DNA from: Bathynomus jamesi
Taxonomy: Eukaryota; Arthropoda; Malacostraca; Isopoda; Cirolanidae
NCBI GenBank assembly: GCA_023014485.1
Contig: JAJOZX010017408.1
Coordinates: 1 to 64,000 of the forward strand
Direction: 5' to 3'
Length of the DNA stretch: 64,000 bases
Shown here: positions 1-12,238 of the stretch, piece by piece
How positions within the stretch are numbered: the first letter of the stretch is position 1
How the letters are laid out: each line of letters begins with the position of its first letter
Notes under the pieces: model-generated
Told to the model about the DNA's origin: nothing
The model's input: the letters and a program-made list of their open reading frames with translations, nothing else
The model's database searches: none
Made by a program: the position numbers and the translations under genes

Positions 1-435
1 TTGTCTCCATCCACTCAGGTACATCGCAAACCTTGTCATGAAAAGTAAAACTATATAAACCATTCGTACTCTTGAGTGGGTAACTGATTAGAGTGTCAAA
101 AGTTCGTAGTTGAAGCGTCGTGTGCAATTTATAGAGAAGGGGAAATGGTTTCTTGCATAATGTACGTATGTACGGTTTAAACAAGAATGACGTACTTATT
201 ATCGAGTGTCTTAACAAGACTCGATCGGAATTGAGATAACGAAAGTGTTGAAAAGAGATTATTTTTTATTTTGATTTTTAAATAGTTTTATTTACGACAA
301 TCCTGCAAAAATTATTAGTTTTTTTAACAAAAGCTCAGCTGAATATAACATTGTTGCTAAGTAGATATTCTCAGTTACGAGATGTTCAATTAAAGGAATA
401 AAGAGAATAATAAATGGATTTATTGCATTCACAAA

Positions 436-465
436 GTTTCGGCTTCTTTTAAAGTATTCATCAGG
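436..465 (-). other. Hammerhead-like motif in 5' flank
   Basis: Read on the minus strand this short stretch has CTGATGA, a 17-base linker ending in AAGCC, then GAAAC. CUGAUGA...GAAA is the core order of hammerhead ribozymes, which are known in Penelope-like retroelements and retrozymes. Stem II pairing is weak and no clear stem I or cleavage site is seen, so it is probably a decayed copy. It recurs at the same place in units 2, 3 and 4. Confidence 0.25.
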
Positions 466-623
466 CAATTATTGTTATTCAAAAGAGACTGACTACATAT
501 ATCGTATTTTTATAAGATTGAGATACCATCGCCAATTTTCCAAATATTCTTTTGTTGCTAAGTAAATTTATTTAAGAATAATGTTGGGTAAAGCAGAGAC
601 AGATTTGCTTATTAAATAACTCA

Positions 624-656
624 ACGTTTCGTCCGCTTACGACAAACATTATCAAG
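624..656 (-). other. Second hammerhead-like motif
   Basis: The minus strand reads CTTGATAATG, a short GTC..GAC hairpin, then GAAACGT. It resembles the first motif about 200 bases away and may be the matching end of one old retroelement insertion. The core departs from the canonical CUGAUGA, so catalysis is not claimed. It is shared by the other units with small changes in unit 4. Confidence 0.22.
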
Positions 657-1243
657 GAAGTGATTTAAGTCAGTTATAATATAAAACTTTATAAAAATTA
701 AAATAATAGAGAATATAAAATTTAGAGATTAGATGGTGAAGGTCTGATACAAGTGAACATTATAGGAATTCAAACTTTTGAAAAGACCAAAATATAAAAT
801 TTGAATTTACAATTTAACTCAAAAATATCCCAAAATTTAAAATAAAGTATAAAGATTTCAAATTTCAAATCCCTTTCACCCAAATAACCTTTTTTTTGAA
901 AACCGTTTAACATTTCATTAAATTTATGTTTCCTGATAAGTAATAACTCAGCTGTAGGTCGCACACATTAGTAATAGTAGACACTGGAAAAAAGAAACAT
1001 TACTAATAGTAAACGTTAGTAATAGTAGACATTAGTAATAACAGACATTAGTTTTGAATAGAATTTTAAACGTGTTTAAAATGTTATTGAGAAGTTTTAA
1101 TGTTCGATTTTAATATGTTCGTACATGTAACTATGTCTGCTCTTACGTTGACGCATTCTTAAATGAAGGGTATAAGTTGTATACCCAGTTAAAGAATTAC
1201 ATTTTAGTTTTCTTGTCTAAAATGTGTACAAAAGTCTTTTTGA

Positions 1244-1278
<35 letters not shown>

Positions 1279-1304
1279 CATTATTATTATTATTATTATT
1301 ATTT
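1244..1304. repeat. TTA microsatellite, unit 1
   Basis: Run of TTA/ATT triplets broken once by TCA. Matching runs lie at 18289-18357, 34832-34902 and, much shorter, 53825-53847. Open reading frames across it that encode poly-Asn on the minus strand are products of the repeat. Confidence 0.9.
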
Positions 1305-1505
1305 TCATTCGAATACATTTGAAAGATTTTTAATTTTGACTTGTTTATAAATGAAAGAGGGCCCCAATTTCCCTTTTTGTATATGATTTCTGTACCAAAG
1401 TTTGAATTTTTCACATTTTAGACTTAAATGTTTAAAAAGAATTATAAACTGTGTACATAATTTTATCTGTTGATTGGATACAATTATTATCACTCTCTTG
1501 GTTTG

Positions 1506-1507
<2 letters not shown>

Positions 1508-1542
<35 letters not shown>
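1508..1542. repeat. TA dinucleotide run upstream of promoter 1
   Basis: Alternating TA tract about 95-130 bases upstream of the TATA box. Its length differs between copies: about 35 bases here, 31 at 18562, 25 at 35107 and 15 at 54052. It could serve as a length marker for each promoter copy. Confidence 0.85.
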
Positions 1543-1544
<2 letters not shown>

Positions 1545-1636
1545 CTATTTACAGTATATATTACTGTTGCTTACGCGTGCAAAACTTTATCCTTTCTCCA
1601 CCCCCAGAAACCCTACCTCCCACAAACACTTGCCAC

Positions 1637-1676
1637 TATTTAAGGCGTGACTGAAAATCTGTGAGTACCAATCAGT
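1637..1676 (+). promoter_or_regulatory. Core promoter of LLTP copy 1
   Basis: TATTTAA at 1637-1643 is followed at 1672-1676 by TCAGT, the arthropod initiator consensus. Their spacing (about 35 bases) is slightly long but plausible. Transcription from the initiator would give a 5' UTR of about 65 bases before the ATG at 1739. Both motifs are kept in all four copies. Confidence 0.6.
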
Positions 1677-1738
1677 TGAAAGACCTTCACTGATCAGCAC
1701 TTTTGTTCCACTCCTGAAGAAATTGAAGAATTTAGACG

Positions 1739-3801
1739 ATGAAGGTCCTTCTCCTCCTCACCCTTATTGGTAAGACATTCTCTTTCATTTCGTTCTGAAG
1801 AAGTGAACCGATGCTCGGATATCGAAATAGCTACCATGAGCCGGTTTCCGATATGAAACGATACTTTTTAATTATCTCTTAACCACTTTTGAACGTTAAA
1901 ATTATTCTTAATCTTTTTCAATGATTACAGTTGTATTTTGTTTTCCAAAAAGGAAATTAAACCTAAAGTTTATCAATAGAAAAAAGTATTTTGAAATAAA
2001 TCTTGAAATTAAATCAGAATAAACGAATCCATTTATGATAACTCGAGTTCAGGAACTATTTTTGAACAGATACAGACATGCAGTTATTTCAATATCTTTA
2101 AATAAGTTGATTTTTTAAAATAGTTATCCTTCACATGTTTAATTCAACTGACAAATGCTTGAACCTTTTTTTGGTGAGTTTTGAACTCTGCATTAAAGTA
2201 TCTTGTACCCACAATTTATTTTCAGTAAGGTACAACCCCGTGTTTGGCAAACATTTGGGATACCGAACATGTCGGTGGTAACCTTTAAGAACAGCTTATA
2301 TAACCACTTCTATAATAGGTTCATTATTTATTTAGAACTCTGTTTGAAAACTTATGCCAAAATGTCGACTTAGAACAAAATGTATTTATAATAAATAGGC
2401 TTATTTATTTGTTTTTACCTCAAATTTTGTTCATTGCGTGAACAGAAAACGAAAAAAATGCATCTGTAGTTTTGATTTATCGTTTGAAATTCGTATCTTA
2501 TCTTAATATTGTAATAATGAACATCTTCTTTGCCTTCATTATTGATGAGTCCGATAATTTTAGAAGAATTGCACAAACCCTTAAAGCAACCCCATTATTA
2601 TATAATTTACCGATTGGTGATCCTTAAATGAATGTGGTTTCTTTCAGGGTCTTCACTCGCATTCATGCCTGGAATGCAGTACACGTACGAGTATGAAGGA
2701 AGGCTCGGAATGGGTATTCCAGAAATAAGGAATAAGTTTTCAGGAGTTGGAATCAAGGCTGTCGTCAGTCTGCAAGTTCAAAGTCCTGATAACGCCATCA
2801 TTAAGGTTTGACTTATTTTCTTCTTTTATATCTTTAATGTAAAAACTATTAAATAAAGAATATTCAAAGACTATTTTTTTCGTTTGTGCCAAAGTCGATC
2901 AATGATTTGTTTGAGAGGAACAAAATATTTTAATTATTTTTATTATTTTTCGTTTGATTTGTTTTTCCTCTAAACATACTCTTTGTGGAAGGGGCTTTGA
3001 ATGTATTATTATTATTATTAATTATTATTATTATTATTATTTTCATTATTATTATTATTATTATTATTATTTCAGTTGAGCAACATTCAAGTTGGAGAGT
3101 ATGTTGGAGATGTTGGGGTGAAAGTGACCAACCCTCTTCCCATCCAGTACTCTCCTCTAAGTGGACACGGAAAGGATTTGGAAGAACCTTTTGAGGTCTT
3201 CTTAAAGAAGGATAAGGTAAGCGCCAATATTTAGATTCTTCTTATAATTCTTTATGTGAATTGGGAACAATCTCAGTTATCAATTATATTAGAACCGTAA
3301 CCAATCCGCAAACGGGCATTTAAATTTAATATCCGCTATGGACCGGATTACAAAATTTGATTTTGTAAACCGACTCAAACCGTTAAATATAAAATACTGT
3401 CTTTATATGAACTAAGCCTTATTACACATAAGATATATTTCCAAACCATTTAACCCTTAGACTACAAAATGGACCCACTTGGTAGTCTAAAGGTTAAACC
3501 ATTATAACTATGTCCAGACCCGCATTTAGTTGCCCGAATGATTGACAGAAAAATGTTAAAAAACATGAAACCAAAGTAGATTTCAATTAAATTAAATTGA
3601 AAATATCGTAAAATGGATTGTGGAAATAAATAACATTTATTACTAAATTCATTTACCTCATTTCTAAATTTTATTCTACTAAAAACACAAGATTTTGGTT
3701 CCTAAGGAAATGACATACGACTTTCCTTCTCAATACTTGTGAATAATCAAAATTTAAGCACAACAACAACAACAACAAACAACAACAACAACAACAACAA
3801 A

Positions 3802-3832
<31 letters not shown>

Positions 3833-6800
3833 AGAATAAAATGGTATCTTTGGCATGAGTTTTATGCCCATTTGTCAACAAATTTCAAGGAAAGTTTTTA
3901 GGACAATCCAATTAAAATCTGGAAATACTTTTGAAATGAAGTTACTTTTGCGCTTTTCTTGTAATTTATTAATAAATATTTATTGAACCTTATTAAATAT
4001 TTAAATTACTTATAAAAAATTGTAAAAAAAGGAATTGCCTCTTCAACTGAGTTGAAAACATGTTTAACACGTTAAGATCGTGTAAGGACTGAGTCACTAT
4101 GTCTCACTTGACAATATCTCGTTTTGCTTCTGAAAATGTTTAACAACCAGCTGTTAATAATAAATTTGATTGCATGCCAGTATGAAGTAATGGTGGTACC
4201 CAAAGCCGACGTAGAATGGATGGTGAACCTACGCAAATCCATCGCTCAACTCTTCCTCATCGAACCCATCAGAGGAAATGTCGGCTTCACGAACATGTTC
4301 AATACCAGAGATGTCTCTCATGAGCTTTCACCATCCAAGAACCAACCCTCTTCGGCATCTGTTCCGTCGATTACACTCTCCATCCCATTGATTCTTCTGT
4401 AACGAGTGAGGACAAGAAGAACATCGATATCCTCTCCATATCCAATGATGAAGACTACCTCATGACCCGAACCATTAACTTCGATAAGTGCGATGACGAA
4501 GTTCGTGTCATGGTAATTACTTGATACTGTTTTAGTCTTATAAAAGATGATTATTGATTGAAACGTAAAGCTCAATTATTACAGTGTTTCCATTTACTAG
4601 AAATTAATTTTACCAACAGCACTCGAGTATTAACCAGCTTGTCAATGTCTCCAAGACCCTGTTCGGAAATGTCGCGTCGAGATCTTCAGTAATGACTGTG
4701 AAATTGGTTAAGAAACTAGGAAGTTTCGTGATCCAAGAAGGAAATGTTCAGGGATACTTCTCCGTTAATCCTTTCGGTGTCTCAACCGACAAACTCATGT
4801 CTCTCACCAACCAGGTATTTAATTTTAGCTACGAATTAATAACAACTATACCAATATCTATATTTATTAGTAAACCCAGGAAAATAATGATAACAACTAA
4901 TTTCGTTTTAGATTTTAAAGATGAGAAATGGTATATGTTACTCCATTTAATAATGATTTTAACTGAAAATTTCAGACATTAATTTTGCAAACGTCGTCAC
5001 GAATTTCGAACAAATTTGTTGTCCCAAAACCAAATCGTTTCGTTGATACTTGGCTCATGGAAATTGCGACTCCTTTCTCTGCTCCTCAACAACCAGTTCA
5101 TTTCGTCAACTATAAGGGCAACAGAGATGCGTCCTTCTCTCCTTTATTGGTCCCCAATGTTGTCACTGGAATTAACTTAAACCAAAGACACATTCAGAAG
5201 TTCCAGGTAAGTTTTCCAAATTTCTATTTGAACACGTTTTTAAACATTTGATGAGTGACGAGGCTATTAAAGTATGAGACTTGTAATGAACTAAAGTTAA
5301 TATTGTCTTTTTACTACAATGACAGACTACCCTCGATAAATTGATAGAGGAAACTGCCGTTCTTATGCTTTCTGTTGGAGCTACTCCTCATGGTAAAATT
5401 ACCCCAATGAGCACTGACGAAGGTAAAATCACAACCATGTTGGACACCGCTTTGTACGTGGTTCGCGGCGTTGATGTGCAGGGATTGGAACAACTTTTTG
5501 AGAAGTACTTCAACGACAACACCGAAGTGGGACAAATGAAATTGTAAGTTGACATTACTTTTATTTTAACTTAAGTATCATTCATGTTAAAATACTCAAA
5601 ATGAACAAAATATATCCAGATGGAATATGAAATTCATGAACATTATTTAATATTAATTTCCAAATTTGTAAGTACAATAATTTTAAATTAATTAAAATTC
5701 TATAAAATAAAGAAAACAACTTAAAACGCATTTGAAACTGAAATATTTCTACTGAAAATGATAATCTGTGGAAAGCAATACTCATTAAATAAACTATTTA
5801 CAGGAAAATGTTGATCGATGTTTGTGCGTCAAGCACTGCATTGGTTCCTATCAAAATGCTGTTGAATGAGATGCAAAAGCAGAGAATCACTCCAGAGAGA
5901 ATTACTTCCATCTTCGTTACCTTCTCTAGCACCTTCATGGCAACACCTGCTCTTCCAGATCTCATGGTACTTTTTATCACATCACTAAGCATTGTAGTGT
6001 GATTTATTTAAAGTAATTTCATATGATAATATTTGCTTGTAATGAAAAGAAAATACAATACAACTTTCTCGCTTCAGAGATTCGTAAAAAGCCTTGACAT
6101 AGAAACTCATCCATTCATGACCACGAATGTTTGGATCAACTTCGCAACAGTCCTGAGGAAACTTTGCATCACGAAGGAAACAATCCCTTACCAAATCATG
6201 GGAAGTGAACAGTGTGATGTGAGGATCATCACACAGGACTTCATTCCATTCCTTAAGGAAAAGTTCGATGTAAGTCGACGTCATATTTATGTTAGATTTT
6301 GTGTAGTATACTCGATAGCGTTGAACACGTCATATTGCGAAATTAAAAGGAAATGCATATTTTTTTTAGTTTATCATTATTATACGTCCTATTTTTAGAC
6401 CACGTACGATTCTTACAAACAATGCAGCATCGTCCAGTCTTTGGCTAATCTGAGAATACCCGAAGCAGTGCACGTTATTTCTATCATCGCTGCTGGCGAC
6501 TATGATATCACAGTAAGGGAAACTGCCATTTGGGCTCTCAAGTACCCCAAAGTTATGGAAGTCATGAAGAAGAATGACGTAAGCAAATTATCTCCATTAA
6601 TTTATATGTAATTTGGACACGAAACGTCTGAATATATTTCATATTACCTCGCCTTTCGATATTTTGCAGTTTTTAAGAACAAAAACAAAAATGAAACAGA
6701 GTAACTTTGATTTCAGGTTTTCAACCTCCTCATGCCCATCGTCCACAACACAATGGAAGACCCAATCCTTCGTCAAAGCGCCATTATCGCCCTTCTTTCC

Positions 6801-9800
6801 TGGAAACCTTCTCCTTCATGGTGGTACCGCATTGCGGCATCTACGTGGAGAGAGCCCTCGAAGAGCGTCGCCTCTTTCATCTACTACTTGATTAAGAACA
6901 ACTACTATGTAACTGAGCCAAAATACAGCCTAGAGTAAGTGTTCTCTTTCTTCAAAGTTAAAATGTTACGACGAAATACTTACTCTTCACTTTTATTAGT
7001 TAGTTTTAAAACTTTCCTCAAATTTAATGTTAATGACAAAACATTTGAAGAATTCATGACTTGAACATAAATTGTGGTTTAGGAAACAGATGAATTTATC
7101 TTCAAATCTGCATCTTTAACTTATTGTGTGTTTTACTTTCAGGTCGAGAATCGCGCATTTCGTTCTTCCTCTGACGAAGCCTATGCCACCATCCAGCACT
7201 TTCACCTACATTTATGGCAAATTGAACCCACAAGAATTCGTAGGTTTTATGTTTATTATATGTTTGAATAACAATGAATTCTGTCAATTTATGACACAAA
7301 AGAAGAGGTGAGGACCACGTAATTAATTTAATTTTGTTTCAGTCGAGCACTTTCTTGAACACTGCAATTTTGATGGATGATGAATCTTCGTTGCCAAGGA
7401 ACCTTTACACTCATTTCGTCACCGATTTTGGGGGATTGAGAATCCCTATTATTGAGGTAATTTCTTCTATTATTTGTTCATTTCACAGAGAAAAAAGAAA
7501 AAAAAGAAAAGCCGAACGATTTTAGAAAGGTCAAATTAACATTTTTACAGAATTTCTTTTCATGAACGAAAAAAAACTAATTTTTTATTTTTTACAAAAA
7601 GGCCGGACTTACTTCAGAGATTTTACCTGATTCTTCTGCTACAATGTTTGAGCACATTACAAGAATGATCCCCAATGAATTCAAAAATATTAGGACCGCC
7701 TCTAACAGGAGAGCAGGAAATATCTTCTCCGACATTAAGGTAAGAAAGAAAATTCCTTTCATTTTCATTCCGTTTCTTTTTGGAGTTTAATCAAACTTTT
7801 ATCTTTGACACAAACAAAATTATCCTAACCCACCATCCAAAAATCAATTATTGATTTATTTGTCACCGCAACAGAAAGAGTTACACCCAAGTGATTGACA
7901 GATGAGAACTCGCACAGAGAATCCACTTTGTTTGTCCAACTCTTCGAAAATCTTCAGTTCATGGCTCCTTTGAATCCTAAGACTATTCCTATTCCATTTG
8001 AATCCGGTGAGTGTTTTTATAACAATTACACTGGTCAACACTCATTTTATTGCCAATCATATTAGAGTGATTTTGGGGTAACTTTGTGGTGCTGATTCCG
8101 AATATGACATCGGTTTTGCTAGATTGGCTCTAATTTATGAGATAATTGGTACCCCATTGAAACACGTAAAAATGCAAAAAATTTAATGTTCAGGCGGAGC
8201 CTACTTACAAATCGCATTGAAATTGTCTCAAATCATACAAAAGTAAACACATGAAATACATAATGGCATTTTATTCGGTCTCACCATCTAGAATGTTCCG
8301 GTAGTTTCCCATATGCACGCGTTATGGTTACGTTTCCTATTAATTGAGGGTATTCATTATCTCAAGAACTAGAGCCAAATCGGAAAAACTACTTTCATTT
8401 TGGAATTCAGCAACCCCAAAATACCCTAAATTCGTACGAATTTCCTTGGCAACGAAAAAAAAAAGTTTTTTTGTTGACCTGTGTTATCAACCAACCAAAC
8501 AAACAAACTTTATTTCAGACTCGATAGGTAAAAAAATTATATAATTTGTCTATACTGTATATGGTTAAGTAATAGATGTGTTGAACAGTGATTATGAATG
8601 CCAATGAAACACTATAAATACTGAACATACTCTACAATTGCATACGTATGCCAATGCTTCCACATTCATTATTTATAAAATCAGAAAAATACAGTAATTG
8701 AAAGCCAAAAAATGTTGTGGTTATGAGCTCGTAGTTTAATTCCAAAGTTAGATAGATATTAATGAATTTTGAATTTTCATTTTAATACAATTTTTTTATA
8801 AAAATTGTACAGGCAGCTTCGATTTCTTGAAAACTTTGATGAGTGGAAAGAATCTTCAGTTGTCTAAATTCTTCAATCCCACTAAGGTGGAAGTCATCCT
8901 CCCAACCGAACTTGGTATTCCCTTCATTGGAAAAGTGAGTTTAAGCATATTATCACTTTAAATTGAACGAATGAAACATGTAGTGATGACATATTCACAA
9001 CTCCATCAGGAAGTAAAATCTTTTACTTGTAATTTTGTTAATTTTTTTATAACGTGAGTTTCGTGTAAAATGTAACTTTTGTGGTGAATTAGAAAGTTCT
9101 CATACAATATGTTTCATTGTTTCTTCAGTTGTCGGCACCGACTGTCCAATCTGCTGAAGGAAATGTTAAGTTCACCTTTGGAAAGAAGGAAACACCGAGT
9201 TTCCTCGATCTGATCTCTTCTAACTCGTTCAGTGTTGATTTGACCACGAACTACAAGTGAGTTTAAAGACCATTTTGTAAAGTTGTATTTTGAGTCAAAA
9301 AGACACTCTAATTTGAATGTGGAAGATAATGATTAGTAAATTTTTATTTCACGAAACTTATTTCCGACCTTTGTCCCATTCAGATTGGCTACAAAAGTCA
9401 TCACTAACTTCGAAGCAATCGTTCCCTGGAATGAGAAACTCATTTCTTCAGGAGTTGAAACAATGAAAAGTTTGAGTATGCCACTCAAAATGAGAATGTC
9501 TCTGGAAAGCCAAGGCAATCTTAAAAACATTTCTTTCAGCATCATTCCCACACATGAAAAAGAAGTAAGTTATCATAGAAATTTGTCCATAATATATAAT
9601 TGTCATTTAGGTTTTAATTCATTATTCAAAGTAGATCAGTAAATATATAATGAAAGTGTCTCTATGCCATTCTTCTTCAATTACTTTAATATTTTAACAA
9701 TGAATAAGTTATGTTGTGTAATAAAGTTGTATTGTATGGTTGTTCCTTTCAGTTTGCCGCGGTTTACGTCCACAACATTCCTTACGTTGCCCGCAAGAGC

Positions 9801-12026
9801 ATGTGGCCAGGAGAGTTGATCACCGAATACGAAAAGTTTGAGACCATCACCGTTAAAGGAGTTGAACGTGGAATTCACCAGGTATGTTCTCTTGAAGACA
9901 GAAGTAGAGAATGTGTTTAAGTATGAATAGTAAAAAGTTTAATATGGAAGGAAGAAATGTCATTGTGAAAAGGTGGAAGATTTTCTAAGTGGACATACTA
10001 AATTATTTTGCAGAACAAAGTTGTGATCGACAAGGAATTGACCGGCGTTGATGCAGCTATATTGTGGGAGGGAGACATTCCATTCCCCTTCACCTACGGA
10101 AACTTCTACGATAATTTCAAGTAAGATATCCTTCGTTTCTAATATTTGATTCATATGACGAAGTGGTCACGTAGGAGGTTAAATAAGAGTTGGTCACAAC
10201 CTTAACTGTAGATCGATTCAGGGTGTTCTTTTACAACCTTATTTAAAATATCACTTGTGCAAATATTTTAACAAATAATAGAATTTATGAAAGTATTGCA
10301 TTTAAGGTATTTAACAACGATTCATTGGCCAGAAAATTGGTAGAGAAACCAATTTAAAATCGTTAAATTTATTTAATCAGCCTACGCCTATATATCTATA
10401 TATAATATAATAATGAATAAATGAAAGATACGAAATCTAATGTGTTTATTTTCTATTCAACAGCTACCCCTACAAAATGATCTCGAAAATTGTGTCGCCA
10501 AGTACAAAAATGTTCGCTTCAGCATTGTCGTGAATTTCGGAAAATCAGAAACGAAGGCTATTCATCCCAGTGTCGCTTTCAGTAAGATTCTTTATGTTAA
10601 CTGTTGTTGTAAAAGTTTTTCAATGAATGCATTCAAAAGAGAACTGCACATTTAGTGACTGCATCTTCTTCATATACTGTAGTTAAGACCATATAATATA
10701 TATAAATTCTTAAACTCTTAATTTTCCTTTCAGCTTACCCCATCCTCACTGCGAAAGACAAAACTTCAATGACGAAAAGCGAAGGTCAGTTTCCCTTCTC
10801 AGACGAAATATTTGGTGGAAAATCGTTTGATTATTATAAATTGTATCGTGCAAAAGAAGTTAAACATTTTGTAATAATCTCCCTTCTTTTTCTTACAGTA
10901 ACTGAGGATGATAACAAAGCATTTATCTGAGAATTTTGACGACCGGAACTGAGAACAGATTCTTTGAATCCAACTTCCAAACAAAAGTTCTATCTCGTGA
11001 TGACACTATGCAGAGATCCGAAATTACGTACCGGTATGCGCAACATTTCCCCCGTTCCACACCTCAAGTTTATTGCGTGCAAATAGAAACTCATGAACCC
11101 ATGTTCGTTGATTTCCAAACTCTTCTCAAACAACTCGATTCCCGCAACGTGGATTATTCTTTCTCTGGAAAGGTTGTTGGTGGAACATCGTGTAAAGATT
11201 ATCAACTGGCCACAGTCAGGGTGAGAAAAAGAAATAAAAATATTAATCTTTATTGGTTATTTAAATATATTTCCATATGTTATTTATGTTTAAATTAATC
11301 ACTGGTACTAAATGTGTCCTTTATTTGTCGGTTCAGGGTTCATTGAAAGTAAGTGACTCAAAGAAGACCGTTCTCGTAGATGAGATCACTAAAGAACTGA
11401 ACATGAACGAAAACTCAATGATCGAAATGGAGGACAAACCTTTCTTCGACCAAACCTCTATTCTCATTGAATACAAGGAGGTAATAATTTCATTGGGAAT
11501 CAGTAGAAAAATGAAAATCATCAGTATCAATTATTTATTGCTAAAATTACATTTCCTACTATTTGAATAAGTGATGTTTGTTTGTATTTCAGCCACTTCC
11601 TGAATTCTTTATCAACATGACTTACCATATGTACGATGTTTTCCGTGGCTCTCAATTCCCTTGCGTTTACAACAATTACTACAACGTGAAGAATCCGAAA
11701 GGAAAAATCACCATTGAAGGAGAAAGGTAAGATACGTGAGAGTAATTGGCCTAATATACAATAAAACTGGAATATTATCGATTTAGTTGCAGTTTACATC
11801 ATATTTTAATTTATGTTCCTTTTTCTGTATTGTTTGTAATGTGAATTTTGTTATTGTTTGCAGATATGTCGATGGTGCGTGGGACTTGAAAGTTGAACTT
11901 CCAACGGAGAACGTGAAAATGGATTACTTCCAGCTTCCTTTTGTCTACAAACTCCCACTCTATTTCTTCCAAAACACTAAAACCGAAACTATGACGGGAA
12001 CCTTTCACAATCATCTCTACAATTAA
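1739..12026 (+). CDS. Vitellogenin-like large lipid transfer protein, copy 1 (four 1-base exon deletions)
   Basis: Secreted lipid-carrying protein of the LLTP superfamily (vitellogenins, apolipophorins). Exons: 1739-1769, 2648-2805, 3076-3216, 4181-4512, 4620-4814, 4976-5206, 5326-5543, 5804-5966, 6078-6269, 6399-6578, 6717-6934, 7143-7239, 7343-7456, 7602-7739, 7875-8006, 8813-8934, 9129-9256, 9384-9564, 9753-9881, 10014-10120, 10464-10581, 10734-10784, 10899-11220, 11337-11480, 11593-11726, 11864-12026. All introns are GT..AG. Residues 1-15 (MKVLLLLTLIGSSLA) are a signal peptide. Residues ~20-360 are the N-terminal sheet, beginning YTYEYEGR; GICSVDY and NFDKC in exon 4 match the family's conserved disulfide pair. 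Residues ~364-720 are the helical domain (KMLIDVCASSTAL, RETAIWAL). The C-terminal half is beta-rich (DUF1943-like). No von Willebrand D domain or polyserine tract is visible; typical vitellogenins are ~1,700-1,800 residues, this one ~1,380. One-base losses relative to other copies lie at about 4322, 7893, 10526 and 10927; the last makes an immediate stop. These could be decay or sequencing error. Confidence 0.85.
3004..3073. repeat. TTA microsatellite abutting the exon 3 acceptor, copy 1
   Basis: TTA repeat that runs directly into the TTTCAG acceptor of intron 2 and replaces an ordinary polypyrimidine tract. Equivalents lie at 20047-20117, 36589-36664 and 55518-55555, all of different length. 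The uridine-rich tract probably still serves the splice site. Confidence 0.88.
3450..3497. repeat. TTAA-bounded 40-bp hairpin in intron 3, copy 1
   Basis: Two TTAA sites enclose a near-perfect inverted repeat: CCCTTAGACTAC at the left and GTAGTCTAAAGG at the right. TTAA duplication with CCC..GGG-type ends is the piggyBac pattern, so this may be a minimal deletion derivative. It recurs at 20506-20543, 37043-37090 and 55930-55977. Confidence 0.5.
3761..3832. repeat. CAA then CTA microsatellite, intron 3, copy 1
   Basis: A CAA run passes directly into a CTA run. Matching pairs lie at 20806-20869, 37353-37423 and 56239-56303, with copy-specific lengths. Confidence 0.9.
8029..8483. mobile_element. 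455-bp CACTG-type MITE in intron 15, copy 1
   Basis: Ends are CACTGGTCAACA and, reversed, CACAGGTCAACA, flanked by TTA on both sides (8026-8028, 8484-8486). Copies 2 and 4 have the uninterrupted site (AACAATTATCAACC) with a single TTA, so this is a true insertion. A 3-bp duplication with CACT ends fits CACTA/EnSpm-like elements; PIF/Harbinger (TTA/TAA target) is an alternative. It has no coding capacity. Confidence 0.75.
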
Positions 12027-12225
12027 ATTGAATAATCTGTAGAAACCCATTTGTACTTCTTTTTTTAATATCATAAATTGAATTCTTACATTGGAAATCT
12101 GTTTAGTTTTCCTTACTTTTGGGTACAAATTTTATCTTTCCTCATTTTTGTACTTCTGCTAAATGTAAATCTTCATATTTTGAAGATGAATATTGATCTG
12201 TTATTCCCGGAATTATTTAAAAAAA

Positions 12226-12238
12226 AATAAAAAATAAA
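12226..12238 (+). terminator. Polyadenylation signals, LLTP copy 1
   Basis: Two AATAAA hexamers (12226-12231 and 12233-12238), about 200 bases after the stop codon. The same pair is found after copies 2 and 3. A 3' UTR of about 210-230 bases is expected. Confidence 0.7.

Larger units (their letters stand above)
1..1636. other. 5' flank of LLTP copy 1, no gene seen
   Basis: This is AT-rich DNA without a convincing coding region. It holds the two hammerhead-like motifs, a short degenerate tandem repeat of an ACATTAGTAATAGTAG-type unit at about 966-1052, a TTA microsatellite at 1244-1304 and a TA run at 1508-1542. A conserved block at about 1560-1635, just upstream of the TATA box, is the best candidate for proximal regulatory sequence. 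Confidence 0.6.

Noticed and set aside
770..964. 64-codon minus-strand frame conserved in units 1-3
   Set aside because: It is identical only because the units are near-identical; it is interrupted in the diverged unit 4 and shows no coding features.
1217..1414. Minus-strand frame with a long asparagine run
   Set aside because: It is a translation of the TTA microsatellite with no conserved flanks; the run length varies freely between units.
9333..9551. Minus-strand frames antisense to LLTP exons, repeated in each unit
   Set aside because: They lie opposite well-supported plus-strand exons and introns and lack any own signature; they are shadows.
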